A stretch of DNA of 22,014 nucleotides from Actinomycetales bacterium (GCA_030149025.1 JASBSH010000269.1:1-22014), one strand, 5' to 3'; positions 15,257-22,014 are shown, counted from the first letter of the stretch. Notes: generated from the sequence alone by a model not told the origin. Numbers and translations: made by a program.

Positions 15257-15299
15257 CTCGGTCCACAGGTGCGTGTCGTCGTCCGGTTGTCCACAGATC
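15257..15299. promoter_or_regulatory. Paired GTCCACAG element upstream of ssd-tadABC
   Basis: CTCGGTCCACAGG (15257-15269), a 17-base spacer, then TTGTCCACAGATC (15287-15299). The two GTCCACAG cores are in direct orientation 28 bp apart. The same pair with the same spacing recurs at 19132-19174 before the DUF4244 gene. TTGTCCACA also equals the actinobacterial DnaA-box consensus. It lies about 70 bases upstream of the ssd start. Its role as an operator is inferred. Confidence 0.6.
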
Positions 15300-15370
15300 T
15301 CGGTCCGGCCCTGGTGGGCGAGCGCGTTTCCCCGTTGGGTGTAGCCGTGGAAGCAGAGCGATGGGAGTCC

Positions 15371-16450
15371 GTGCTGCTGGTCACGCGGGTTCAGGCGCTG
15401 GTGGACGTCGTGACGACGATCTGCGCCGCCGTGGGGCTGCGGGCGCAGGTGCGCCCCGACCTCGAGCGGTGCGGCGGTGCCTGGCTCACGGCGCCGTTGG
15501 TGCTGCTCGGTGAGGACGCCGCCGCCCTCGGCGTCCCGGTGCGGCGGCCTGGCCTGGTGGTGGTGACGACGTCGCCGGGGGAGCGGTTCTGGCGGACGGC
15601 CCTCGAGAACGGTGCCGAGCGGGCGCTGGTCCTGCCCGCCGACCAGGAGCTTCTCGTGGGGCTTCTCGCCGAGGTGGCCGACCCGAGCCCGCGGCGAGCG
15701 ACGCTGCTCGGGGTGCTCGGCGGTCGCGGCGGGGCGGGGGCGTCGACGCTTGCTGCTTGTCTCGCTGTCACTGCGGCAGCGGGCCGGGACGTGCTGCTCG
15801 TGGACGGCGACCCGCTGGGGAGCGGTCTCGACGCGCTGTTCGACGTGGTCGGGGAGGGTGGGCTGCGATGGTCGGACCTGGACGGTTTGGAGGGTCCGGT
15901 CCGTGGGTCGTCGCTCAGACAGGCACTTCCGTTCGTGTCCGGGGTGGCGTTGCTTTCGTGGGGCTGCGGGCCGTCCGAGGAGCTGCGGCGGGAGTCGGTC
16001 GAGGCGGTGCTGGACGCGGCCCGCAGGCATGCGGACCTGGTGGTGGTGGACCTGGCGCGGTCCTTCGGCCCGGCGGGGCTTGCCGCCGTGGCGGCTCTCG
16101 ACACGTTGCTGCTCCTGGTGCCTGCCGAGGTGAGAGCGGTGCTGTCCGCCGCGCGGGTGCTCGCTCGCGTGCGGCCGCTGGTCCCGGACGTGCGGCTTGT
16201 GGTCCGCGGGCCTTCTCCCGGAGGCCTGGACGGCGAACAGGTCGCCTCCGCCTTGGACCTTCCGCTCTCGGCGTGGCTGGCGCCCGAACCCCGGGTCGAC
16301 CGCGTTCTCGAGCGCGGGGAGCTGCCGGGGAGGCGCGGGTCCCTGATGCGGTTCTGCGCCAGTCTGCTCGAGGGCCTGGTTGACGTCGATGGGGTCGGTG
16401 TCGCCGGTGCCGCATTCGGTGCGCCCAGCATCGCGGGGGCGGTGGCATGA
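15371..16450 (+). CDS. ssd: Septum site-determining protein Ssd (MinD/TadZ-like)
   Basis: A 359-residue MinD/CpaE-like P-loop protein. A receiver-like N-terminal part (about 1-110) is followed by GVLGGRGGAGASTLAACLA, a deviant Walker A lacking the usual lysine, then LLVDGDPLGSGLDALF and LVVDLARSFGPAG. LVVRGPSPGGLDGEQVA matches M. tuberculosis Ssd (Rv3660c) closely. In Tad systems such proteins (TadZ/CpaE) localise the machine; Rv3660c is also reported to affect septum formation. I chose GTG 15371 because GGGAG lies just upstream (spacing only 3), codon use turns strongly GC-rich there, and the homologue starts at the same point. GTG 15347 is the alternative. The stop overlaps the tadA start (ATGA). 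Confidence 0.88.
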   Translation: MLLVTRVQALVDVVTTICAAVGLRAQVRPDLERCGGAWLTAPLVLLGEDAAALGVPVRRPGLVVVTTSPGERFWRTALENGAERALVLPADQELLVGLLAEVADPSPRRATLLGVLGGRGGAGASTLAACLAVTAAAGRDVLLVDGDPLGSGLDALFDVVGEGGLRWSDLDGLEGPVRGSSLRQALPFVSGVALLSWGCGPSEELRRESVEAVLDAARRHADLVVVDLARSFGPAGLAAVAALDTLLLLVPAEVRAVLSAARVLARVRPLVPDVRLVVRGPSPGGLDGEQVASALDLPLSAWLAPEPRVDRVLERGELPGRRGSLMRFCASLLEGLVDVDGVGVAGAAFGAPSIAGAVA

Positions 16451-17637
16451 GGCGACGTGCACACCGGTCGGCATCCCTTGACAGGTCGCCCGAATTGCTC
16501 GAGCAGGTGCGAAACCGTTTGGTAGACGCGGGTATCGGTGCTGAACCGGAGGCCGTCGCAGCCGCCCTGGGGCAGGTGGATCGCCCGCTGGGGGCCGCCG
16601 GTGTGCTGGCGCGGGTTCCCACGGTCGGGGCGGCGCTGACCGGTGCGGGTCCTCTGCAACCACTGCTCGACGACCCGGCGGTCACCGATGTGCTGGTGAA
16701 CGGACCGGGGGAGGTGTGGGTCGACCGGGGGTTCGGTCTCGTGCGTTCTGACCCGGTGGTGAGAGACGAGCAGGAGCTTCGTGCGCTCGCCGTGCGCCTC
16801 GCCGCTTCGAGCGGACGCCGGCTCGATGACGCCAACCCCTACGTCGACGCACGGTTGTCCGACGGCGTGCGCCTGCACGCCGTCCTGCCACCGGTCTCGC
16901 CGAAGGGCACTTTGCTCTCATTGCGCGTCCCCCGTCGGCGAAACCTGACGATGGATGACCTGGTGGCGTGCGGGTCCGTCCCGGAGGCCTGGTTTCCGGT
17001 GCTGGAAGCGGTTGTCCGGCAGAGGCTGTCGTTCCTGGTATCGGGTGGCACCGGGTCGGGGAAGACGACGATCCTGTCGAGCCTGCTCGGCATGGCCGAC
17101 CCGACCGAGCGCGTCCTGCTCGTGGAGGACGCCGCCGAACTGAGACCCGCTCTGCCGCACGTCGTCCGGCTCGAGGCCCGGCACGGCAACGTGGAGGGTG
17201 CCGGCGAGGTGACCCTGCAGGACCTGGTTCGTCAGTCGCTCCGGATGCGGCCGGACCGGATCGTCGTCGGCGAGTGCCGTGGCGCCGAGGTGCGTGACCT
17301 GCTCACGGCGCTCAACACCGGTCATGAGGGAGGGTGCGGAACCGTCCACGCCAACGCCGCAGCCGACGTCCCCGCGCGGCTCGAGGCATTGGGAGCGTTG
17401 GCCGGCATGCCGCCGCCGGCCGTGGCCAGCCAGGCCTCCAGCGCTCTCGACGTCATACTTCACCTGCGGCGGGACGGCCTCGAACGGCGGCTCTGCGAGA
17501 TCGGCGTGGTGCAGCGGTCGGGCGACTCCTTGGCGGTGACCGCCGCCTTGAGGATGGAGAGGGCTGCAACCGTGCGGGGGGTCGCCTGGCCGGTTCTGGC
17601 CGAGCGGCTCGGCTTGTCGGTGGCGTCGCTCGCATGA
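16447..17637 (+). CDS. tadA: Tad pilus/secretion ATPase TadA (CpaF family)
   Basis: A 396-residue secretion ATPase of the type II/IV CpaF/VirB11 group that powers pilin assembly at the inner membrane. The N-terminal domain has DPAVTDVLVNGPGEVWVDRG. The nucleotide site is VSGGTGSGKTT (K206 in Walker A), with RPDRIVVGECRGAE as the Walker B region and GHEGGCGTVHAN as the His box. Length is typical for actinobacterial TadA (Rv3659c). The ATG overlaps the ssd stop and the stop overlaps the tadB start, so ssd-tadA-tadB-tadC form one tightly coupled operon. Confidence 0.94.
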   Translation: MRRRAHRSASLDRSPELLEQVRNRLVDAGIGAEPEAVAAALGQVDRPLGAAGVLARVPTVGAALTGAGPLQPLLDDPAVTDVLVNGPGEVWVDRGFGLVRSDPVVRDEQELRALAVRLAASSGRRLDDANPYVDARLSDGVRLHAVLPPVSPKGTLLSLRVPRRRNLTMDDLVACGSVPEAWFPVLEAVVRQRLSFLVSGGTGSGKTTILSSLLGMADPTERVLLVEDAAELRPALPHVVRLEARHGNVEGAGEVTLQDLVRQSLRMRPDRIVVGECRGAEVRDLLTALNTGHEGGCGTVHANAAADVPARLEALGALAGMPPPAVASQASSALDVILHLRRDGLERRLCEIGVVQRSGDSLAVTAALRMERAATVRGVAWPVLAERLGLSVASLA

Positions 17638-18407
17638 GCGGGGTGGCTGTCGCGTTGCTGGTGCTGGCGGCCGCCTTGCTGGTGCGTCCGTCGTCGGCTC
17701 GGCGGCTGGGGCGCCTGCGTGCGCTGCGCGACTCGAAGGGAGCGGGGGACCGGCCGGCGGAGGTGCGGGTTTCGTCGCCGGTCCGGTTCGGTCCGCGCGC
17801 GTCGGGTTCGACCGTGCGGTGGTTGCGCCGGCGTGCCGGTGGGGCATCGACGGTCGAGCCCGCGCAGTCCGTCGCCGAGCTGGCGGCGCTGCTCAAGGCC
17901 GGGCTGCCTGCGAGGCAGGCCTGGCAGCACGTCGCGTCAGGGGCCCATCCGGGACGAGGGTGGGACGACGTCCTCATCGCGGCGGCCGGCGTCGCTTCGA
18001 TAGGAGGAGACGTCGCCGAGGCCATCCGTCGCGCCGCCGGCGGGTGCTCGGATCGGTTCGAGGTGACCGCCGGGCTGGGGCTGGCGGCCGCCTGGCAGGT
18101 GGCCGACCGGACGGGGGCGCCGACGGCCGACGTGCTGCACCGACTGGCCGAGAGCATGAGGTCACAGGCGGACGCGCGAGGGGCTCGCGCTGCTGCGATG
18201 GCCGGGCCGCAGGCGACCAGTCGCGTGCTGACGTGGTTGCCCCTTGGTGGCCTGGCTATCGGACAGCTGATCGGGGCTAACCCGGTTGCTGTCCTCCTCG
18301 GCACCGGCGTCGGCCGCGTGTCCCTGGTCGTCGGCGCCGGCCTGGCGCTCGCTGGCGCGGTGTGGACACGGCGGCTCGTGCGCTCCGCGACCGCCGGTCA
18401 GTCGTGA
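17634..18407 (+). CDS. tadB: Tad inner-membrane platform protein TadB
   Basis: A 257-residue type II secretion F-domain-like protein. A membrane helix at about 2-18 and a basic linker precede the helical F domain (VAELAALLKAGLPARQAWQHVA; AAAWQVADRTGAPTADVLHRLAESM). Two C-terminal membrane segments (about 200-245) contain LPLGGLAIGQLIGANPVAVLLG. It is the counterpart of Rv3658c. It forms the platform on which TadA acts together with TadC. It is coupled to tadA (ATGA) and to tadC, whose start overlaps its stop. It is one of the short actinobacterial forms. Confidence 0.88.
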   Translation: MSGVAVALLVLAAALLVRPSSARRLGRLRALRDSKGAGDRPAEVRVSSPVRFGPRASGSTVRWLRRRAGGASTVEPAQSVAELAALLKAGLPARQAWQHVASGAHPGRGWDDVLIAAAGVASIGGDVAEAIRRAAGGCSDRFEVTAGLGLAAAWQVADRTGAPTADVLHRLAESMRSQADARGARAAAMAGPQATSRVLTWLPLGGLAIGQLIGANPVAVLLGTGVGRVSLVVGAGLALAGAVWTRRLVRSATAGQS

Positions 18408-19036
18408 TGCCGCCGGCACTGGTCGTCGCTGCCCTCGTGCTGTTGGCTGTTCTCCTCGGTTGGCCCTCGGCCGGAGCGCGGTTGGCCCGGCTCACCTTGT
18501 CAGCGGCGAAGGTGGGCGTGACGGGTGGCAACACGGGCGCGGACGACCGGCTGGTGTCGGTGTACGACACGTCCCGGCCGGGCGCCTTCCCGGGGGAACC
18601 GACCCGCGACGTGGACGCGCCGCTCGTTCTCGACCTCGTGGCCGCCGCCCTGGCGGCTGGCGCGACGCCGCACGACGCGATGGAGATCGTGGGGCTCGCG
18701 GTTCAGGGGTCCACAGGCCTATCCATGCGCGAGGTAGCCGCACGGCTCAGGCTGGGCAGCGAGTGGAACACCGCCTGGCGCGACGCACCCCGTCGGTTGG
18801 AGACGCTACGCCGCACCTTGCGTCTCGCCGCGACGACCGGAGCACCTGCCTCCGCCCTGCTACGCGACGCCGCTGAGGACCTCCGGCGTCGTTCCTCGCG
18901 AGAGGCGCAGGCAGCAGCGGGGCGGCTGGGTGTGCGGATGGTGCTCCCACTCGGGCTCTGCTCTCTTCCCGCTTTCGTGGCGTGGGCGGTGGTACCGGTC
19001 GTGATTTCCCTTGCCGGGCGGGTGCTCGAGGGCTGA
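18407..19036 (+). CDS. tadC: Tad inner-membrane platform protein TadC
   Basis: A 209-residue second platform protein: an N-terminal helix (LVVAALVLLAVLLGWP), a soluble F-domain-like middle (LDLVAAALAAGATPHDAMEIV; LRLAATTGAPASALLRDAAEDLRRRS) and a C-terminal helix (FVAWAVVPVVISLAG). It is the counterpart of Rv3657c. The start is ATG 18407 or the adjacent GTG 18404, overlapping the tadB stop; no separate ribosome site is needed. It is the last gene of the ssd-tadABC unit. A 227-bp gap with repeats and a paired element follows. Confidence 0.87.
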   Translation: MPPALVVAALVLLAVLLGWPSAGARLARLTLSAAKVGVTGGNTGADDRLVSVYDTSRPGAFPGEPTRDVDAPLVLDLVAAALAAGATPHDAMEIVGLAVQGSTGLSMREVAARLRLGSEWNTAWRDAPRRLETLRRTLRLAATTGAPASALLRDAAEDLRRRSSREAQAAAGRLGVRMVLPLGLCSLPAFVAWAVVPVVISLAGRVLEG

Positions 19037-19059
19037 CCGGACTTCCGCAGACCCATGTG

Positions 19060-19116
19060 CCGACGTGAACGTCGGGGCCCGGGGCCTGCGGGAACGTCGG
19101 GGCCCGCGGCCTGCGG
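19060..19116. repeat. Inverted repeat plus two 25-bp tandem repeats after tadC
   Basis: CCGACGT-GA-ACGTCGG (19060-19075) is a 7-bp inverted repeat 23 bases after the tadC stop and could end that transcript. It runs into two 25-bp tandem copies (19067-19091 and 19092-19116) that differ at one base and begin GAACGTCGGGGCCCG; a third copy starts (GAA) and stops. Function unknown. Confidence 0.6.
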
Positions 19117-19131
19117 GAATCGTGCTGCACT

Positions 19132-19174
19132 CTCGGTCCACAGGCATGGTCTTTCAGGCAGTTGTCCACCGATC
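19132..19174. promoter_or_regulatory. Paired GTCCACAG element upstream of the DUF4244-tadE operon
   Basis: CTCGGTCCACAGG (19132-19144), a 17-base spacer, then TTGTCCACCGATC (19162-19174). It matches 25 of 26 arm positions of the element before ssd, with the same spacer length but unrelated spacer sequence. It ends 89 bases upstream of the DUF4244 ATG. This makes it a likely shared control site of the two tad transcription units (inferred). Confidence 0.6.
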
Positions 19175-19263
19175 GGGCTGCTGCCCTTCGCTGTTCGGCG
19201 CGTGACGGGAAGGCTGAGCTCGATGCGCCGGATACACGGTCCGGTCCTGAGTGAAGGAGCGAG

Positions 19264-19533
19264 ATGTCTTCCATGCCAACGAAGGCCGACCTGGAGGCGG
19301 TCGACGACACCACCCCCGTGAGCACCTCAGACTCAGAGGAAGGGGCGGAAGGGGCCGTTCGGCGGCGGCCGAGGGTCAGGAGCATGAATGACCTGGGGAT
19401 GGCCACGGCGGAGTACGCCGTCGCCACGTTGGCGGCCGCTGGGTTCGCCGGTCTGCTCGTGGCCCTTCTGAGCAGTGGCGAGGTTCGCGGAATGCTGCTC
19501 GCCATCGTCAAGAAGGCCCTGACGCTCGGGTGA
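19264..19533 (+). CDS. DUF4244 Flp-like pilin
   Basis: An 89-residue protein with a hydrophilic acidic-then-basic leader of about 45 residues, followed by DLGMATAEYAVATLAAAGFAG and a single hydrophobic helix. The G45/M46 junction with Glu and Tyr at positions 5 and 6 after it (E50, Y51) is the prepilin-processing signature of Flp pilins. The mature product would be only about 44 residues. It corresponds to Rv3656c and is the probable major pilin or pseudopilin of this Tad system. The ATG at 19264 has AAGGAG about 7 bases upstream; the internal ATG 19384 has a ribosome site too close to be used. The stop overlaps the tadE start (GTGA). No prepilin peptidase gene is in the window. Confidence 0.88.
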   Translation: MSSMPTKADLEAVDDTTPVSTSDSEEGAEGAVRRRPRVRSMNDLGMATAEYAVATLAAAGFAGLLVALLSSGEVRGMLLAIVKKALTLG

Positions 19534-19952
19534 ACAGGTGCATCGGCGAGGACGACGGCAGCCGGAGCGACGACGGCAGGGTGCCGGTCGCCGGCAGCAG
19601 GGCCGACGACGGCAGCGTGACCGCCGAGCTCGCAGTCGGGCTGACCGCTGTGGTCATCGTCCTGAGCAGCCTTGTGTCGTCGGTCCTTCTGGGGCAGTCC
19701 CAGATCCGCGCCGTCGACGCCGCTGCCGCCGGTGCCCGGGCAGCCGCGCGTGGCGAGACCGATGGGCAGGTGGTCGGTCTCGCCCGCCGGCTGGCCGGGA
19801 CAGGTGCTCGAGTCACGGTGAGCGAGCAAAGCGGCATGATGCTGGTGGAGGTGAGAACCCCTGTTCGGCTGCCACTTCCGGGGACGCCCACAGTGACTGT
19901 CATGGGCAGTGCCTCTACGCCTGCGGAGGCGCACATCGGTGGTGCACCGTGA
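19530..19952 (+). CDS. tadE: TadE-family pseudopilin
   Basis: A 140-residue protein with a polar leader of about 27 residues containing DDGSRS-type repeats. It continues as GSVTAELAVGLTAVVIVLSSLV, a TadE-type membrane helix with Glu at position 5 after the possible G/S cleavage site. It then has AAGARAAARGE and an outer strand-rich domain ending in MGSASTPAEAH. It is the counterpart of Rv3655c. TadE proteins are minor pseudopilins required for Tad assembly. The start GTG overlaps the DUF4244 stop. The leader comes from an 18-bp repeat array, so a start nearer GTG 19617 is possible. Confidence 0.85.
   Translation: MNRCIGEDDGSRSDDGRVPVAGSRADDGSVTAELAVGLTAVVIVLSSLVSSVLLGQSQIRAVDAAAAGARAAARGETDGQVVGLARRLAGTGARVTVSEQSGMMLVEVRTPVRLPLPGTPTVTVMGSASTPAEAHIGGAP
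19551..19615 (+). repeat. 18-bp in-frame repeat array at the start of tadE
   Basis: GACGACGGCAG occurs exactly at 19551, 19569 and 19605, with a two-mismatch copy at 19587. This gives four units at an exact 18-base period coding for six residues each (DDGSRS, DDGRVP, VAGSRA, DDGSVT). The array forms most of the TadE leader. Confidence 0.7.
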
Positions 19953-20329
19953 TGGGTCGAGTGGTGCTCGGTGGCGAAAGAGGCTCGGGGACGATCCTCA
20001 TGCTCGCCCTCTGCGCCGTCGTGACGGTCGGTGCGCTGGCAGCCGCGCTCCTCGCGGCTGCGGCTGCGACACGGCACCGCGCCGAGACGGCTGCCGATCT
20101 GGCTGCTCTCGCCGCGGCGGATGTGGTCCTCGGCCGTCGCGTCGGCGACCCCTGCGCTCTGGCGGCGAAAGTGGCGTCCCAGAACGGCTCTCGTCTCACG
20201 AGCTGTCGCACGACGCCGTCAGGTGCCGTCGTCAGCGTCACCGTCCGGCCGCCGGGGATGCTCGCCACCCTCGGGGACGCGGCGGCATCGGCACACGCTG
20301 GCGCTGCTCCCGCGGGCAACCGGCCGTGA
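19952..20329 (+). CDS. Rv3654c-like TadE/TadG-type protein
   Basis: A 125-residue protein: short leader, GERGSGTILMLALCAVVTVGALAAALLAAAA membrane helix region, then TRHRAETAADLAALAAADVVLG and a small outer domain with two cysteines (DPCALAAK, TSCRTTP). The first helix and the HRAETAADLAALAAA block are typical of the Flp-assembly TadE/G-like group (Rv3654c in M. tuberculosis). It probably acts as a minor pseudopilin or a secreted product of the Tad system; the exact role is unknown. The ATG overlaps the tadE stop (TGATG), so it is the third gene of the pilin operon. Confidence 0.83.
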   Translation: MGRVVLGGERGSGTILMLALCAVVTVGALAAALLAAAAATRHRAETAADLAALAAADVVLGRRVGDPCALAAKVASQNGSRLTSCRTTPSGAVVSVTVRPPGMLATLGDAAASAHAGAAPAGNRP

Positions 20330-20366
20330 GACGGGGGCCGATCTCACGGAGAGACACGGTCCGGCC

Positions 20367-20380
20367 GCGCCGACTGGCGC
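20367..20380 (+). terminator. Weak hairpin after the pilin operon
   Basis: GCGCC-GACT-GGCGC lies about 38 bases after the last tad-type stop. The stem is only 5 bp with no U run, so this is a tentative terminator. Confidence 0.25.
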
Positions 20381-20417
20381 TTGTCGAGAACGGCATTCCA
20401 GGCCGATGTGCCGACGG

Positions 20418-20473
20418 TTTGTCCACAGGGTCGGACTCGGCGGGCGAGGATTGTCGGTGCTTCCTCGTACTGT
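20418..20473 (+). promoter_or_regulatory. Promoter region of the DUF222/HNH gene
   Basis: TACTGT (20468-20473) lies 7 bases before the ATG and fits a -10 box for a leaderless mRNA. TTTGTCCACAGG (20418-20429) is a single copy of the motif found as pairs before the two tad operons, here without the 28-bp partner. Confidence 0.45.
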
Positions 20474-20480
20474 TGTTCGC

Positions 20481-22014
20481 ATGAGAAGGGCAGTGGGGGC
20501 CGACACCGCGACCGGCGCGGAGGACCGCCGGTCCGCGACCCTGCGCCCGCAAGTCGCTGCGGCGTTGAGCGCCGAGCCTGGCCCCGACCTGGCCGCCGCG
20601 GTCCTGCGCTTGATGTCCGGGGAAGGCGACGCCGAGTTGGGGGAGCTCACCGCCAGAGAGCGGTTGGAGATCGTCGCCGCCTGGGACAAGATCGAGTCCT
20701 TCGCAAGGGCCGGGAAGCTGACCGCCATCGCCGACCTGGACAGCGCTCTGCACCCCGATGTCGCGGACCTGGGCACGGTAACGGTACGACCGACCGCGAA
20801 CGAGTTGGCGCCGGTGCTGCGGATCGCGCCGCGCACCGCCTCGGCCCTCGTCGCTCACACGCGGCGAGCCCGTGCCTTGCCGGCCGCGATGGACGCCCTG
20901 GCCGATGGGCGGATGATCCCCGGGCACGTGGATGTGCTGGACACCGTCACCCGCGACACGACCCCTGCCGTGACGGTCGCTCTGGAGGCCGAGGCGATCC
21001 GTTGCGCCCCCACCAAGACCCGGCAGCAGCTGCACGCCCATCTCGCCAGCAAGGCGGCGGAGTGGGACGCCGAGTACGCCAGCACCGCCGTCGAGCGCGG
21101 CACCGGTGAACGCAACGTGCAGCTGCGGCCTTCCCCGCTACCGGGATGTCACCGGATCGTGGCTGACCTGCCGAGCATGGCCGCGTTCGCGACCTGGCAC
21201 GCCCTCAACGGCATCGCGAAGATGACGAAGGCGACCGGCACCCGCCCCGACGGGAGCGTCGAGGACCGTGGCCTGCCCGCTCTGCGCGCCGATGCCTTCA
21301 CGGCGATCCTCACCGGACAGGTCGACCCCGCCAACCCATCCCTGGGTGCACCCGCTGACGTGCTGACCCGGCTGGCGCAGGTGCAGGTCGTGGTTGCCGC
21401 AGAGACGCTCTCGGGCGAAAGCGACCTGCCGGCGCATCTACCCGCTGGCGGGCCGATCGACCCGGCCACCATCCGCGACCTGGCGGCAAGGGTGCCGTGG
21501 CGACGGCTTGTTGCGCATTCCGACACAGGCGTCCTGCTCGACCGGGACACGACGCTTCTCCTTCCGGAGGACGGCGTGGCTCCTCGACTGGCACGGCTCA
21601 CCGAACCGGTCACCTCGGCTGTGCTGGACTACGGCACCACCCGGTACCGGCCCCCGGCGCATCTGCGTGACCACGTCCTCACCCGTGACGCCACCTGCAT
21701 CGGCCCCGCCTGCCACCATCCGGCGGCCGGCACGCAGCTCGACCACACCATCAACTACGACGAGCTCGACCCGGACGGGTCGCGGGCAGCGCGAGCCGGT
21801 AGCCGGCGGCGCGGTCGAGTAGCCCGCGGGACCACCGCCGACTACAACCTCGGGCCGCTGTGCGTCCGCTGGCACAACGCCAAGACGCACGGCAACTGGC
21901 GACTACGACAACCATATCCGGGGCTGTTCATCTGGACCAGCCCCCTCGGACGCACCTACACGAGGACCGCACCGCCCCTCATCCCCGGCTGGACCACACG
22001 ATGCACGCGCCGCC
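20481..22014 (+). CDS. DUF222 / HNH endonuclease domain protein (13E12 type), open at window end
   Basis: The frame is open for 511 codons from ATG 20481 to the edge. A long helical DUF222 region (LTARERLEIVAAWDKIESFARAGKL; ALPAAMDALADGRMIPGHVDVLD) fills the first two-thirds. The C-terminal HNH module follows, with CIGPACHHPAAGTQLDHTINYDE and ADYNLGPLCVRWHNAKTHGNW. The zinc cysteines, the LDH histidine and the WHN histidine are all present. This is the 13E12 repeat-family architecture, multicopy in many actinobacteria. The tail WTSPLGRTYTRTAPPL is close to the usual C-terminus, so few residues are likely missing. The function is unproven; a nuclease is expected. The ATG has no ribosome site but does have TACTGT 7 bases upstream. 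Confidence 0.9.
   Translation, partial: MRRAVGADTATGAEDRRSATLRPQVAAALSAEPGPDLAAAVLRLMSGEGDAELGELTARERLEIVAAWDKIESFARAGKLTAIADLDSALHPDVADLGTVTVRPTANELAPVLRIAPRTASALVAHTRRARALPAAMDALADGRMIPGHVDVLDTVTRDTTPAVTVALEAEAIRCAPTKTRQQLHAHLASKAAEWDAEYASTAVERGTGERNVQLRPSPLPGCHRIVADLPSMAAFATWHALNGIAKMTKATGTRPDGSVEDRGLPALRADAFTAILTGQVDPANPSLGAPADVLTRLAQVQVVVAAETLSGESDLPAHLPAGGPIDPATIRDLAARVPWRRLVAHSDTGVLLDRDTTLLLPEDGVAPRLARLTEPVTSAVLDYGTTRYRPPAHLRDHVLTRDATCIGPACHHPAAGTQLDHTINYDELDPDGSRAARAGSRRRGRVARGTTADYNLGPLCVRWHNAKTHGNWRLRQPYPGLFIWTSPLGRTYTRTAPPLIPGWTTRCTRR

Noticed and set aside
15257..15299. Chromosomal origin based on DnaA-box-like TTGTCCACA
   Set aside because: There are only two copies here, with no AT-rich region and no dnaA/dnaN neighbours; the motif is treated as a possible operator instead.
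15202..15384. Upstream extension of the HAD frame
   Set aside because: It enters the ssd promoter with the paired element; motif I at residue 8 from GTG 15201 is normal for the family.
18708..18717. GGTCCACAGG inside tadC
   Set aside because: A single copy within coding sequence, without a partner core 28 bp away.

Overview
The window is GC-rich (roughly 70% by eye), with many GTG starts, strong GC bias at third codon positions, DUF222/HNH and Holin-X genes, and leaderless-looking starts. All of this points to a high-GC actinobacterium. The family is not resolved; Pseudonocardiales or Geodermatophilales are guesses. Gene order resembles the Mycobacterium tuberculosis Rv3654c-Rv3661 locus (tad genes, ssd, HAD phosphatase) with acs nearby.

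Layout: (1) 1-3277, minus strand: a Holin-X membrane protein cut by the window edge, a two-repeat ABM-like protein, the Na+/H+ antiporter NhaA, and a VapBC-type toxin-antitoxin pair. (2) 3383-12153, all minus strand: an acetate or short-chain carboxylate uptake and activation block. It holds acs, a DUF485-actP pair whose actP is broken by one in-frame TGA, a second symporter with its own small membrane partner, and a LytTR response regulator with its LytS-type kinase. GTGA-N6-TCAC (CRP/GlxR-like) sites lie upstream of both acs and the DUF485-actP pair. (3) 12189-13055, plus strand: a degenerate Fic-fold protein diverging from the kinase gene. (4) 13116-14087, minus strand: a membrane-anchored extracytoplasmic protein of unknown function. 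Its upstream region (14163-14374) contains a closed multi-helix element followed by a strong hairpin, which looks like a riboswitch. (5) 14410-15201, minus strand: a HAD-IB phosphatase. (6) 15371-20329, plus strand: an actinobacterial Tad pilus or secretion locus (ssd, tadA, tadB, tadC, then the Flp-like DUF4244 pilin, TadE and an Rv3654c-like protein). Both transcription units of this locus are preceded by the same 43-bp paired element. (7) 20481 to the end: a DUF222/HNH (13E12-type) protein, open at the window edge.

The strongest candidates for new biology are the paired GTCCACAG element shared by the two tad promoters, the structured leader at 14163-14374, the single nonsense codon in actP beside an intact paralogue with a dedicated two-component system, and the Fic protein lacking its catalytic histidine. 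No tRNA, rRNA, CRISPR array or insertion sequence was seen.
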